Source: Cytophagales bacterium
Lineage (GTDB): Bacteria > Bacteroidota > Bacteroidia > Cytophagales > Cyclobacteriaceae
Direction: 5' to 3'
Assembly: GCA_024643485.1 (NCBI GenBank)
Contig: JAHEMU010000016.1
Coordinates: 1-16,399 of the forward strand
Length of the DNA stretch: 16,399 nucleotides
Every line of letters begins with the position of its first letter. Positions within the stretch are counted from its first letter, which is position 1. Below the pieces are notes generated by a model. The model did not search any database. It was not told the origin of the DNA and was given only the letters and a program-made list of their open reading frames with translations. A program made the position numbers and the translations under genes. Below are positions 6,847-13,964 of the stretch, piece by piece.

Positions 6847-7476
6847 TTAATTATCGTCTTTGATCTTTCGATTACAACTAGCACGAATAACTTCGTACGC
6901 CTTTATATCGCCTAATTCACCCGCTTTACTTAAATCAAGGCAGCCTTCTTGAATTTGTCCAAATTCTAACCGAAGATTCCCTCTTAGGAATAGTGCGTCT
7001 ATATTTTTTGGATTGATTTCCAGAATTTTGGTACAATCATCAATCGCTTCTTCGTAAGCAGATAATTGTTGTTGTGCCTTTCCCCGTTGAAAATAAGCTT
7101 CAATATGATCATCATCTTGTTGGATAGCAATACTATAATCGGAAATCGCTCCGTAGTAATCTTGAAGGGCAAATTTTACATTTCCACGAGAATAATAGGC
7201 ATCCGGAAATTGCTTTTGTAATTCCAAAGCACCATTTAAATCTTTCATCGCTCCGTGAAGGTCTTCCAATTTAGTTTTGGCAACTCCACGCAAGTAATAA
7301 GCTTCCTGGTTCTTAGTATTTTGATCAATAGCCATTGAAAAATCACTAATTGCATCCACAATTTTTCCTGTCTGCAAATTCGATTTTCCCTTGAGAATAT
7401 ATTCATTCGACTTACTCTGACCATGTAAAATCAGAATATTTACTGCCATCAACACGGTTAAAAGAACTCTTTTCAT
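6847..7476 (-). CDS. Secreted TPR-repeat protein
   Basis: The 209-residue protein has a signal peptide (MKRVLLTVLMAVNILILHG, cleavage likely before QSKS at about 20), so it should be periplasmic or outer-membrane associated. The mature part is five tandem 34-residue TPR units between about residues 23 and 192. They share the pattern AYYLRG / AYYSRGNVKFALQDY / AYFQRGKAQQQL / ALFLRGNLRLEFG, each with a small residue at the helix packing points. The tail AGELGDIKAYEVI...CN has one Cys and looks like a capping helix seen in other Bacteroidota TPR proteins. TPRs bind proteins; no partner can be named. It lies 84 nt downstream of the HMG-CoA lyase gene on the same strand, with no convincing terminator between them, so it may be co-transcribed. 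Confidence 0.85.
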   Translation of the reverse strand: MKRVLLTVLMAVNILILHGQSKSNEYILKGKSNLQTGKIVDAISDFSMAIDQNTKNQEAYYLRGVAKTKLEDLHGAMKDLNGALELQKQFPDAYYSRGNVKFALQDYYGAISDYSIAIQQDDDHIEAYFQRGKAQQQLSAYEEAIDDCTKILEINPKNIDALFLRGNLRLEFGQIQEGCLDLSKAGELGDIKAYEVIRASCNRKIKDDN

Positions 7477-7560
7477 GTAATTATAATTTGATTCAATTTA
7501 CTACTTCCTTTACAAATTTCCCATAATAAACACTAGACATGAATTCACATGTAATGTTTT

Positions 7561-8418
7561 TCAAACAAAAACTGTGCGAGCTATTTCAATACATTCAAAA
7601 AATGCCTGTAAATCAATATCTGCATTAATATCTTTTTGTTTTAAAACGGACAAAACGGTTTCAGTATCAATATTACCAATGAGGTCATCTTCAGCAAATG
7701 GACAACCACCAAATCCCAAAATCGCATGGTCAAGCCTTCGTACCCCAGATTCAATAACAGCATGAATTTTTTCTGCAGCATACTTTGGATTAGAATGTAA
7801 ATGAGCCCCAATCTCCATTCCTGAAAATTCAGTATTAACTTTCGACAACGTTTTTAATACTTGATCTGGCGTGGCGGTTCCCACTGTATCTGCTACAGAA
7901 AGAATATGTGGAGATATTATAGTTTGAAGCTGCCCTATAAAATCAATTAACAAGGGAATATTATAGGTTTCGCCATACGGGTTGCCAAAACCCATACTAA
8001 TATATACCACAAGCTCTCGATTCTCACGGTCGGCTATTTGCTTGATATCCTTCAATACTTCAAAACTTTCCTTTATTGATTTCCCACTATTTCTAGACTG
8101 AAATGTTTCAGAAATACTTAAAGGATACCCCACTTGGCTAATATTTGAATAGCCCACTGCCTGCTCAGTACCACGAGCATTCAAAACGATAGCCAATAAC
8201 TTCGAATTCAAAGGAGAAGCAATTTCAGATGAAACCTCCGCTGAGTCTTTCATTTGAGGCACAGCAGTATGTGAAACAAAGGAAGCAAAATCAATGGTAT
8301 CAAACCCCACTTCTAATAATTTCTGAATGTAGGCTATCTTTTTTTCTGTAGGAATCCAATTCGCCCAACCTTGCATTGCATCCCTTGGACATTCTATTAG
8401 TTTAAAAGACTCATTCAT
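7561..8418 (-). CDS. Hydroxymethylglutaryl-CoA lyase (Bacteroidota type)
   Basis: This 285-residue TIM-barrel enzyme of the HMG-CoA lyase family would cleave HMG-CoA to acetyl-CoA and acetoacetate, the last step of leucine degradation. Expected features are PRDAMQ (11-16) with catalytic Arg 12 and metal ligand Asp 13, the SFVS...VPQM segment (46-56), HLH (206-208) as metal ligands, and GFGGCPFA (235-242) with the catalytic Cys 239 on its loop. The length matches bacterial enzymes. The position equivalent to human Glu 72 appears to be Asp 43, and GLQNE is AMQGW; I believe both changes occur in other Bacteroidota homologues. No other leucine-pathway gene is adjacent, but an acetoacetate-CoA ligase gene is 6.5 kb away. 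Another aldolase-type specificity within the family cannot be fully excluded. Confidence 0.87.
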   Translation of the reverse strand: MNESFKLIECPRDAMQGWANWIPTEKKIAYIQKLLEVGFDTIDFASFVSHTAVPQMKDSAEVSSEIASPLNSKLLAIVLNARGTEQAVGYSNISQVGYPLSISETFQSRNSGKSIKESFEVLKDIKQIADRENRELVVYISMGFGNPYGETYNIPLLIDFIGQLQTIISPHILSVADTVGTATPDQVLKTLSKVNTEFSGMEIGAHLHSNPKYAAEKIHAVIESGVRRLDHAILGFGGCPFAEDDLIGNIDTETVLSVLKQKDINADIDLQAFFECIEIARTVFV

Positions 8419-8499
8419 TTTTTTTATAGTTTTTTATATCGCTTGCAACCTTTTAGTATTCACATGCATCTTATAACAAAGGTCAAACATTTATAATTT

Positions 8500-9219
8500 A
8501 TGAAAAAGATAATAAAATTACCCCTAATCGCCCTGTTATTGTGTACCATGTTTTTACATACTCAGGCACAAGATAAGTTTAAATATACCAAAGGCGATTT
8601 TCATCAATTGAATATTGAAGGGCCATTTAGAATTACCTTAATAAAAGGTGTTGAGAAGGAAACTGTAATTGAACTTTATGGCTTCGATAAAGAGGATATC
8701 GATATTATTAACAGAAATGGTGAACTTTCATTTGAATTAGAGTCAAAATGGAATTTTAACCGCGATTACAATAAAAATAATTATATCAAAGTTACCCTAT
8801 ACTATCAAGAATTAGATAAAATAGATGCTTCTATGGGAGCAATTGTTAAATCAAATGATGTTTTAAGTGGAGATGAGCTAGAAATTGATTTTTCAATGGG
8901 CGCTGAAGCTGAATTACAACTTTCAGTAAATGAATTAGATTTACAATCGAATATGGGATCTGTTGTTCAGTTAGCTGGAAAGGCAGAACGAATGTATGTA
9001 TCCTGTAATATGGGTGGAGTCATTAATGCAGAAGAATTGACTACTAAAAATGCCTATGCAAAATGCAATATGGGGGGAGTAATCAAGCTAAACGCAACCG
9101 AAGAACTTGAATCACAAGTTAATTTCGGAGGAGAGATTTACTATTGGGGAAATCCAAAAAGAGTGGATAATAACACTGCCATGGGAGGCAGCATTATTAA
9201 CCGCTCAAAAGAAAATTAA
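8500..9219 (+). CDS. Secreted head-GIN domain (DUF2807) protein with Met-Gly ladder
   Basis: The 239-residue protein has a signal peptide (MKKIIKLPLIALLLCTMFLHTQAQ, cleavage near residue 23). It then has the head-GIN layout common in Bacteroidota: FHQLNIEGPFRITLIKG at 34-50, then a predicted beta-solenoid. The second half carries a repeated Met-Gly or Phe-Gly pair at residues 112, 133, 152, 171, 191, 209 and 228, that is, every 18-21 residues, with repeats such as CNMGGVI and SMGA. Family function is unknown; such proteins are thought to be secreted or outer-membrane-facing and the genes often sit near PspC genes. A PspC gene exists in this window but is not adjacent. The ATG at 8500 is the natural start. 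The gene is divergent from the HMG-CoA lyase gene (81 nt apart), and its stop abuts the stop of the convergent GH109 gene. Confidence 0.85.
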   Translation: MKKIIKLPLIALLLCTMFLHTQAQDKFKYTKGDFHQLNIEGPFRITLIKGVEKETVIELYGFDKEDIDIINRNGELSFELESKWNFNRDYNKNNYIKVTLYYQELDKIDASMGAIVKSNDVLSGDELEIDFSMGAEAELQLSVNELDLQSNMGSVVQLAGKAERMYVSCNMGGVINAEELTTKNAYAKCNMGGVIKLNATEELESQVNFGGEIYYWGNPKRVDNNTAMGGSIINRSKEN

Positions 9220-10614
9220 TTAAAATTTCATAATACCAAGGTCACGCGATTCTTTCCATTTTCCCCTTGTCCAATCAGGGAACTTCAATGGAGCACTTCC
9301 CAGTTCAACAGATAAAGCGGAAAGTGGAAAGACTGCCGACCAAGCTGCAGCATCATAGACGTTCATATCTAATGGTAGCCCTTTATTCAGACAATCCAGA
9401 ATGCGATAATTCATCACAAAATCCATTCCACCGTGACCGCCATATTTAAGAATTTCATCTTTTAGATCCGACCAAATTGGATGATCGAACTTCTCCCTCA
9501 TTTCTTTATACGCACCTTCTTCTAACCAACCATGTCCCATACCCTTAACAGATAACCGACTCGGATAACCTTCGTGGTACCCTTTCGATCCCGATAATGC
9601 ATTTATTCTACTATACGGACGGTTAGTCACTACATCGTGCTGAACAAGAATAGACCTTCCCAAAGCCGTTTTTATTAGACTACTGTTAATATCTCCATGT
9701 TTAAAGTCATCACGATTATAAAATTCATTGGATGAATCTACTGTTTTACTGTGCTCGGTGAGGGACGCTTGGTTTGAACTCATTGATACCATGTAATCGA
9801 ATCGATCGCCACGATGAATGTCCATGTACCAAGCAATAGGTCCTAAGCCGTGCGTAGGATAAAGATTGCCATCAGTAGTTACGTGATGGCGTATTCTCCA
9901 TTGGTTATAATATGCATCTCCAAAAAGATAAGGTTCTTTTAAATCATGGATATAGGCCGCTTCACCGTGAGTAAGGGTTCCAAATATTCCATTTCTAACC
10001 ATATTTAGTACCCAAAGCTCTTCATTGCCATAATTTACGTTTTCCATCATCATGCAATGACGACCCGTCTCTTCGGAGGTGCGAACCACTGCATTAAGCT
10101 CCTCCACAGAAATAGCGATTGGCACTTCAGAAGCAACGTGTTTACCCCTTTTCATTGCCTCAATGGCCATAGGTGCATGATATTCCCAAGGCGTTGCTAT
10201 AATAATTAAATCAATATCGTCGCGCTCTACCATTTCTTTCCAAATGTCTAGCGTGCCACTGTAAACTGCTACTTTTTGATTTAGTTTCTTACAAATATCG
10301 GCTGCTCTTTGCGCCATTTCCTTTCGGACATCGCAAACAGCAACAACTTTAGCCTTTTCAGGGTACATCGCCGCATAATGTTCAACATGCGAAGTGCCCC
10401 GATTACCTAAACCAATAAAACCCACACGAACCTGCTTAATGGGTGCCACTTTTAAATCCAGATTGACAGTCCCCTCCATAGGGAGTTTAGTTATTCTCTG
10501 ATTAATCTCATTGATTAAAGAAAAAGAATCTGCTTTCAACACACTTCCAGGTAAGCCCATTAAACCGGCACCTAGAGAAAATTTCATTAAAAAATTTCGG
10601 CGAGTAACATTCAT
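9220..10614 (-). CDS. Gfo/Idh/MocA-fold GH109 family NAD-dependent glycosidase with Tat signal
   Basis: The 464-residue protein begins with a twin-arginine signal (TRRNFLMKFSLGAGLMGL, residues 4-21), so it is probably folded with its cofactor and then exported. Residues 63-190 form the Rossmann domain: GFIGLGNRG (65-73) binds NAD and ATPWEYH (140-146) follows. The second half has GH109 hallmarks, including ENVNYG (191-196), HGEAAYIHDL (216-225), YPTHGLGP (252-259), RPYSR, GMGHGW and YGGHGGMDF (391-399). Characterised GH109 enzymes are alpha-N-acetylgalactosaminidases that use bound NAD in an oxidation-elimination mechanism. The family match is strong, but substrate here is inferred. No polysaccharide-utilisation genes (SusC/SusD, sulfatase) surround it. 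It is divergent from the DUF2461 gene and ends flush against the GIN gene. Confidence 0.87.
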   Translation of the reverse strand: MNVTRRNFLMKFSLGAGLMGLPGSVLKADSFSLINEINQRITKLPMEGTVNLDLKVAPIKQVRVGFIGLGNRGTSHVEHYAAMYPEKAKVVAVCDVRKEMAQRAADICKKLNQKVAVYSGTLDIWKEMVERDDIDLIIIATPWEYHAPMAIEAMKRGKHVASEVPIAISVEELNAVVRTSEETGRHCMMMENVNYGNEELWVLNMVRNGIFGTLTHGEAAYIHDLKEPYLFGDAYYNQWRIRHHVTTDGNLYPTHGLGPIAWYMDIHRGDRFDYMVSMSSNQASLTEHSKTVDSSNEFYNRDDFKHGDINSSLIKTALGRSILVQHDVVTNRPYSRINALSGSKGYHEGYPSRLSVKGMGHGWLEEGAYKEMREKFDHPIWSDLKDEILKYGGHGGMDFVMNYRILDCLNKGLPLDMNVYDAAAWSAVFPLSALSVELGSAPLKFPDWTRGKWKESRDLGIMKF

Positions 10615-10710
10615 AATAGGTTGATTTATACAATTTTAGTAAATTCAAAAGAATATGCAGAGTCACAAATGGTGTCTCTTATTCCAAATTTAATTATACA
10701 AGCCAAAATC

Positions 10711-11382
10711 ATGTCCTATTTCACAAAAGATTTTTCACTTTTTTTCAAAGAATTGGAAGCCAACAACGACAGAGAGTGGTTTGCCGAGAACAAAAAGCGA
10801 TATGAAACGAGTGTCAAAGCTCCTTTTATTAGGTTTATTCAAGAATTAATCAATGAAATTTCAGATTTAGAAGGGCCATTGCCAATGGAAGCTAAGGATG
10901 CTATTTTCAGAATTAACAGAGATATACGGTTTAGTAAAGATAAATCACCATATAAAATTCATGCGAGTGCGCTAATCAGTAAAGGAGGAAAGAAAAGCAT
11001 GAAATATCCAGGAATCTATTTTCAGGCGAATCACGTAGATGTTCGCGTGTATAGTGGAATTTATCAAATGGAAAAAGAGGATTTAACGCGTGTAAGGCAT
11101 TATATCGCAGATCATCCAAATGAGCTAATTGAGCTCATCGAAAACAAAGAATTTAAATCGATATTTGGTGAAATTCACGGAGATAAAAATAAACGACTTC
11201 CGGTTGAGTTTATGGAAGTAGCTGAATTGGTCCCTTTAATTTATAATAAAAACTTCTACTTTTTTAAAAAATTACCTGCCAATAGGATTACGGGGAATGA
11301 TTTAATGGGGGAAGTATTAGAAATTTATAGAAAGTCAGAACCAATTCGTACCTATTTAAGTGAAGGGCTAAACTATAAATAG
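10711..11382 (+). CDS. DUF2461 (TIGR02453-type) family protein
   Basis: Starting at the ATG 10711, this is a 223-residue soluble protein without signal peptide or membrane segment. It shows the DUF2461 hallmarks: FFKELEANNDREWFAENKKRYE near the N-terminus (11-32), the charged RINRDIRFSKDKSPYK (67-82), the small aromatic-rich strand YPGIYFQ (99-105), and a C-terminal YNKNFYFFKKL. The family is widespread but its biochemical function is unknown. A longer reading to the TTG at 10621 would add 30 unrelated residues that run into the divergent gene's upstream region, so I prefer the ATG. The 96-nt space to the divergent GH109 gene has no clear promoter pair on this strand. The -33 region of the ftsX promoter lies within its final codons. 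Confidence 0.85.
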   Translation: MSYFTKDFSLFFKELEANNDREWFAENKKRYETSVKAPFIRFIQELINEISDLEGPLPMEAKDAIFRINRDIRFSKDKSPYKIHASALISKGGKKSMKYPGIYFQANHVDVRVYSGIYQMEKEDLTRVRHYIADHPNELIELIENKEFKSIFGEIHGDKNKRLPVEFMEVAELVPLIYNKNFYFFKKLPANRITGNDLMGEVLEIYRKSEPIRTYLSEGLNYK

Positions 11383-11390
11383 TATATTTG
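11360..11390 (+). promoter_or_regulatory. Promoter for the ftsX operon
   Basis: TATATTTG at 11383-11390 is an exact TAnnTTTG -7 box placed directly after the TAG stop of the DUF2461 gene. Exactly 20 bp upstream is GTG (11360-11362), two of three matches to TTG. Transcription would start near 11397, leaving about 12 nt before the ATG of ftsX at 11409. It probably drives the whole six-gene run to the right. Confidence 0.6.
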
Positions 11391-11408
11391 CAAAAATAAA
11401 TCATCATT

Positions 11409-12293
11409 ATGGCTTCAGTGAATCGAAGAAAATGGGGTAGTTACCCTTCCGTAAGTGTAGTAGGAAGTATGCTTCTTGCGCTAACTGTTCTCGGCCTTTT
11501 TGGTTTGTTTGTGATGATATCAAACAACCTTTCTACCGCAGTTAAGGAAAATATTCAAATTCAAGTTTATCTCAACAAAGAACTGAGTGAGAACCAACGC
11601 CAACTGATAGAGAAAACACTTGGTGAAAAAGAATATATCTTGATAAAAGATCAAAGTCCAGTGATGAGCTTTGTTTCAAAAGAGACCGCAGCCAAACAAT
11701 TTATTGAAGATACGGGTGAGGATTTCTATGAGTTTTTAGGAGAAAATCCACTGAGAGATAGCTATGTAATAAATATCAATTACAACAGTGAGCAGACTGT
11801 AGACCTACCTGCAATAAAGGCAGATATTGAATCAATCAGTGGTGTTTTTGAAGTAGATTTTGTTGAAAACATGATCAACAGCATCAATGATAACATTACG
11901 AGAATCAGTATTATTCTAATTGGATTTTCGCTTGTATTATTAATTGTAGTTGTCATTCTTATCAATAACACGATCAAATTAGCCTTGTTTAGCCAGCGTT
12001 TCCTTATCAGAAGTATGCAATTAGTTGGAGCCAAAGCATCGTTTATCCAAAAGCCATTTTTATTTAGAAGTAGCTTACACGGTATGCTTGCTGGGTTATT
12101 ATCTTCCATCATTTTATTTGGAATTCTTCTTTATGGTCAGAAAAATGTACCAGAACTTGAGTTACTTTATACCTTTAAATCACTAATTATATTATTTTGC
12201 AGCATCATTGTAGTGGGAGCTATCGTTGGACTTAGCGGTACTTATTTTGCGGTTAAAAAATACCTCCGACTTTCACTTGACGAACTGTATTAA
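11409..12293 (+). CDS. ftsX: Cell division protein FtsX (ABC transporter permease-like subunit)
   Basis: With the ATPase FtsE, FtsX forms an ABC-type complex at the septum that in other bacteria controls peptidoglycan hydrolases. The 294 residues show the family topology: a cytoplasmic basic start (NRRKWGSYPS), TM1 at about 16-38, a large periplasmic loop (39-163) with IQIQVYLNKELSENQ and a segment on enzyme activation (VEVDFVENM-like), then TM2 at 164-186, TM3 at 222-243 and TM4 at 258-281. Between TM2 and TM3 lies the basic cytoplasmic segment RFLIRSMQLVGAK, characteristic of FtsX. FtsE is not in the window. It opens a run of genes; the next, DUF3098, starts 11 nt after its stop. Confidence 0.92.
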   Translation: MASVNRRKWGSYPSVSVVGSMLLALTVLGLFGLFVMISNNLSTAVKENIQIQVYLNKELSENQRQLIEKTLGEKEYILIKDQSPVMSFVSKETAAKQFIEDTGEDFYEFLGENPLRDSYVININYNSEQTVDLPAIKADIESISGVFEVDFVENMINSINDNITRISIILIGFSLVLLIVVVILINNTIKLALFSQRFLIRSMQLVGAKASFIQKPFLFRSSLHGMLAGLLSSIILFGILLYGQKNVPELELLYTFKSLIILFCSIIVVGAIVGLSGTYFAVKKYLRLSLDELY

Positions 12294-12304
12294 AAAATTT
12301 CATT

Positions 12305-12502
12305 ATGCCTTTTGGAAGAAAAAATTATTTATTGATGATTGCCGGAGTAATTACTTTGGTGGTAGGTTTTATCATCATGTCAATTGATAGCGAACCATAC
12401 GGATTCGGATTCTTGGGACTTACCTTAGGTCCTTTAGTGGTTTTTGCCGGATTTATCATTGAAATTGTCGCCATCTTATATAATCCTCAGAAAGATAAAT
12501 GA
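12305..12502 (+). CDS. DUF3098 family small membrane protein
   Basis: This 65-residue protein is almost entirely two membrane helices: about residues 9-27 (LLMIAGVITLVVGFIIMS) and 36-58 (LGLTLGPLVVFAGFIIEIVAILY). The connecting loop SIDSEPYGFGF is short and acidic-aromatic, and both ends are basic, so both termini probably face the cytoplasm. The family is known only as conserved in Bacteroidota and has no assigned function. It sits 11 nt after ftsX and overlaps uppP by 4 nt (ATGA, 12499-12502), which suggests translational coupling. I recall this ftsX-DUF3098-uppP order from other genomes of the phylum. A role with the divisome or lipid-carrier recycling is inferred from position only. Confidence 0.87.
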   Translation: MPFGRKNYLLMIAGVITLVVGFIIMSIDSEPYGFGFLGLTLGPLVVFAGFIIEIVAILYNPQKDK

Positions 12503-13290
12503 GTGTAATCGAAGCCATTGTTCTTGGCATCCTTCAGGGATTAACTGAATTTTTACCTGTTAGCAGTAGTGGTCACCTTGAACTTGGTTCCTTCTTTTTA
12601 GGCATCGAAGGCACCGACCATCTATTGTTTTCTGTTTTAGTTCATGCCGCAACTGCTCTAAGTACAATCATTGTATTCCGAAAAGATATACTTGAACTTT
12701 TGAAAGATCTCTTTGCGTTCAAATTCAACGATAGCACTCAATATACCTTAAAATTAGCACTATCTATGATACCTGTTGGTGTTATAGGAGTGTTATGGAA
12801 ATCTGAAATAGAATCATTTTTTGGTGGAAACGTGGTATTTGTAGCAAGTATGCTTCTCATTACCGGTCTATTGCTTCTTTTCAGTCATTTCAAAGGCGAA
12901 ACATCTGGTGAAGTCACCTATTGGAAAGCATTTATCATCGGTATTTCGCAAGCAATCGCTGTACTTCCCGGAATTAGCAGAAGCGGTTCAACCATTTCAA
13001 CGGCCCTAATACTGGGAGTAAGTCGTGAAAAAGCAGCCCGATTTTCATTTTTAATGGTATTAGTACCCATATTAGGAGCTGCATTATTACAGCTGAAAGA
13101 TTATTTTGAAAGCCCAACTACCTCTGAATCCATCTCGATATTAGCATTATCCGCGGGTTTTATCGCGGCTCTTTTATCGGGAATCATCGCTTGCAGATGG
13201 ATGATTCAACTAGTAAAGCGAGGTAAATTATTATACTTTGCTATCTACTGCTTTGTTTTAGGAAGCATAACATTGATTTTTTATTGGTAA
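12499..13290 (+). CDS. uppP: Undecaprenyl-diphosphatase (BacA/UppP family)
   Basis: This integral membrane enzyme dephosphorylates undecaprenyl diphosphate, recycling the carrier for peptidoglycan and surface glycans, and raises bacitracin tolerance when abundant. The 263 residues match the family length and are mostly hydrophobic helices. Signature motifs are present: QGLTEFLPVSSSGHL (13-27), with the catalytic Glu 17, Ser-rich loop and His 26, and PGISRSGST (157-165) with the catalytic Arg 161. The ATG overlaps the DUF3098 stop and the TAA stop shares one base with the truB ATG, so all three are tightly coupled. Pairing with ftsX fits wall synthesis at division. Confidence 0.95.
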   Translation: MSVIEAIVLGILQGLTEFLPVSSSGHLELGSFFLGIEGTDHLLFSVLVHAATALSTIIVFRKDILELLKDLFAFKFNDSTQYTLKLALSMIPVGVIGVLWKSEIESFFGGNVVFVASMLLITGLLLLFSHFKGETSGEVTYWKAFIIGISQAIAVLPGISRSGSTISTALILGVSREKAARFSFLMVLVPILGAALLQLKDYFESPTTSESISILALSAGFIAALLSGIIACRWMIQLVKRGKLLYFAIYCFVLGSITLIFYW

Positions 13291-13964
13291 TGTCCACTCC
13301 TCAACATATAGATCCTGAATTAGTATTACTTGTCGATAAACCATTGGGTTGGACTTCCTTCGGCATTGTTAAAAAAGTCAGATGGGCTAAAAAATTAAAA
13401 AAAGTAGGTCATGCAGGAACTTTAGATCCTCTTGCTACAGGTTTACTAATTCTATGTACCGGAAAAAAGACAAAAGAAATTGACCAGTATATGGGGTTAC
13501 CCAAAGAATATACAGGCACAATGGTATTAGGGAAGGTTACTCCTTCTCATGATCTTGAAACTGAAATTACTGAAGAAAAGGACATTGGACATTTAACAAC
13601 TAATCAAATAGAATCGACCGTTGCCCAGTTTGTTGGTGAAATAGCTCAAACTCCTCCTCAGCATTCTGCGGTAAAAATTGATGGTAAAAGAGCCTACAAA
13701 AGTGCTCGAGCCGGGGAAACTGTCAAAATTGAACCTAGAAATGTCCACATTTATCAATTTGAAATCAGCATTGATTTACCCAATGTTCACTTCAAAGTGA
13801 ATTGTTCAAAAGGGACCTATATCAGAAGTTTGGTTCGTGATTTTGGGGATTCATTAGGTGTTGGTGCTTATATGTCTGCATTAAGACGAACCAAAATAGG
13901 AGATTTTAAAGTGGAGGATGCTTTGCAGTTGGATGATATCGTGAAGAACAATGAAGATTTATAA
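13290..13964 (+). CDS. truB: tRNA pseudouridine(55) synthase TruB
   Basis: TruB converts U55 in the T-loop of tRNAs to pseudouridine in the cytoplasm. The ATG at 13290 yields 224 residues. The TTG two codons upstream at 13284 is less likely, because the TAATG stop/start overlap with uppP is the typical coupling pattern. The catalytic motif GHAGTLDPLATG spans 40-51 with Asp 46 as nucleophile, and KGTYIRSLVRDFGDSLG lies in the C-terminal half along with LRRTKIGDF. The protein is short and ends at about the end of the catalytic domain, so the PUA-like C-terminal domain of longer homologues is absent, as in many relatives of this type. The stop overlaps the ribF start by 14 nt. Confidence 0.94.
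   Translation: MSTPQHIDPELVLLVDKPLGWTSFGIVKKVRWAKKLKKVGHAGTLDPLATGLLILCTGKKTKEIDQYMGLPKEYTGTMVLGKVTPSHDLETEITEEKDIGHLTTNQIESTVAQFVGEIAQTPPQHSAVKIDGKRAYKSARAGETVKIEPRNVHIYQFEISIDLPNVHFKVNCSKGTYIRSLVRDFGDSLGVGAYMSALRRTKIGDFKVEDALQLDDIVKNNEDL

Noticed and set aside
6838..6857. GATAA...TTATC repeat between pdhB and the TPR gene as a bidirectional terminator
   Set aside because: Five weak pairs with a 9-nt loop, overlapping coding ends; indistinguishable from chance in AT-rich DNA.
7537..7552. Inverted repeat ACATG-N6-CATGT downstream of the HMG-CoA lyase gene as a terminator
   Set aside because: The stem has only 5 AT-rich pairs and there is no T-tract after it on the minus strand.
8419..8499. 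Divergent promoters between the HMG-CoA lyase and GIN genes
   Set aside because: Several TTG triplets and TA-rich stretches exist, but none pairs with a TAnnTTTG box at 17-23 bp on either strand, so no promoter is called.
10654..10700. Exact TAAATTTG on the minus strand (within 10687-10697) as the promoter of the GH109 gene
   Set aside because: No TTG is found at suitable distance upstream and the leader would be about 70 nt; a single AT-rich octamer is weak evidence.
10621..10710. N-terminal extension of the DUF2461 protein from TTG 10621
   Set aside because: The 30 added residues are not part of the family, whose members start near MSYFTKDF-like sequence at the ATG 10711.
11780..12112. 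A 110-codon minus-strand open frame inside ftsX
   Set aside because: It mirrors the hydrophobic helix codons of FtsX and has no upstream signal or family resemblance.
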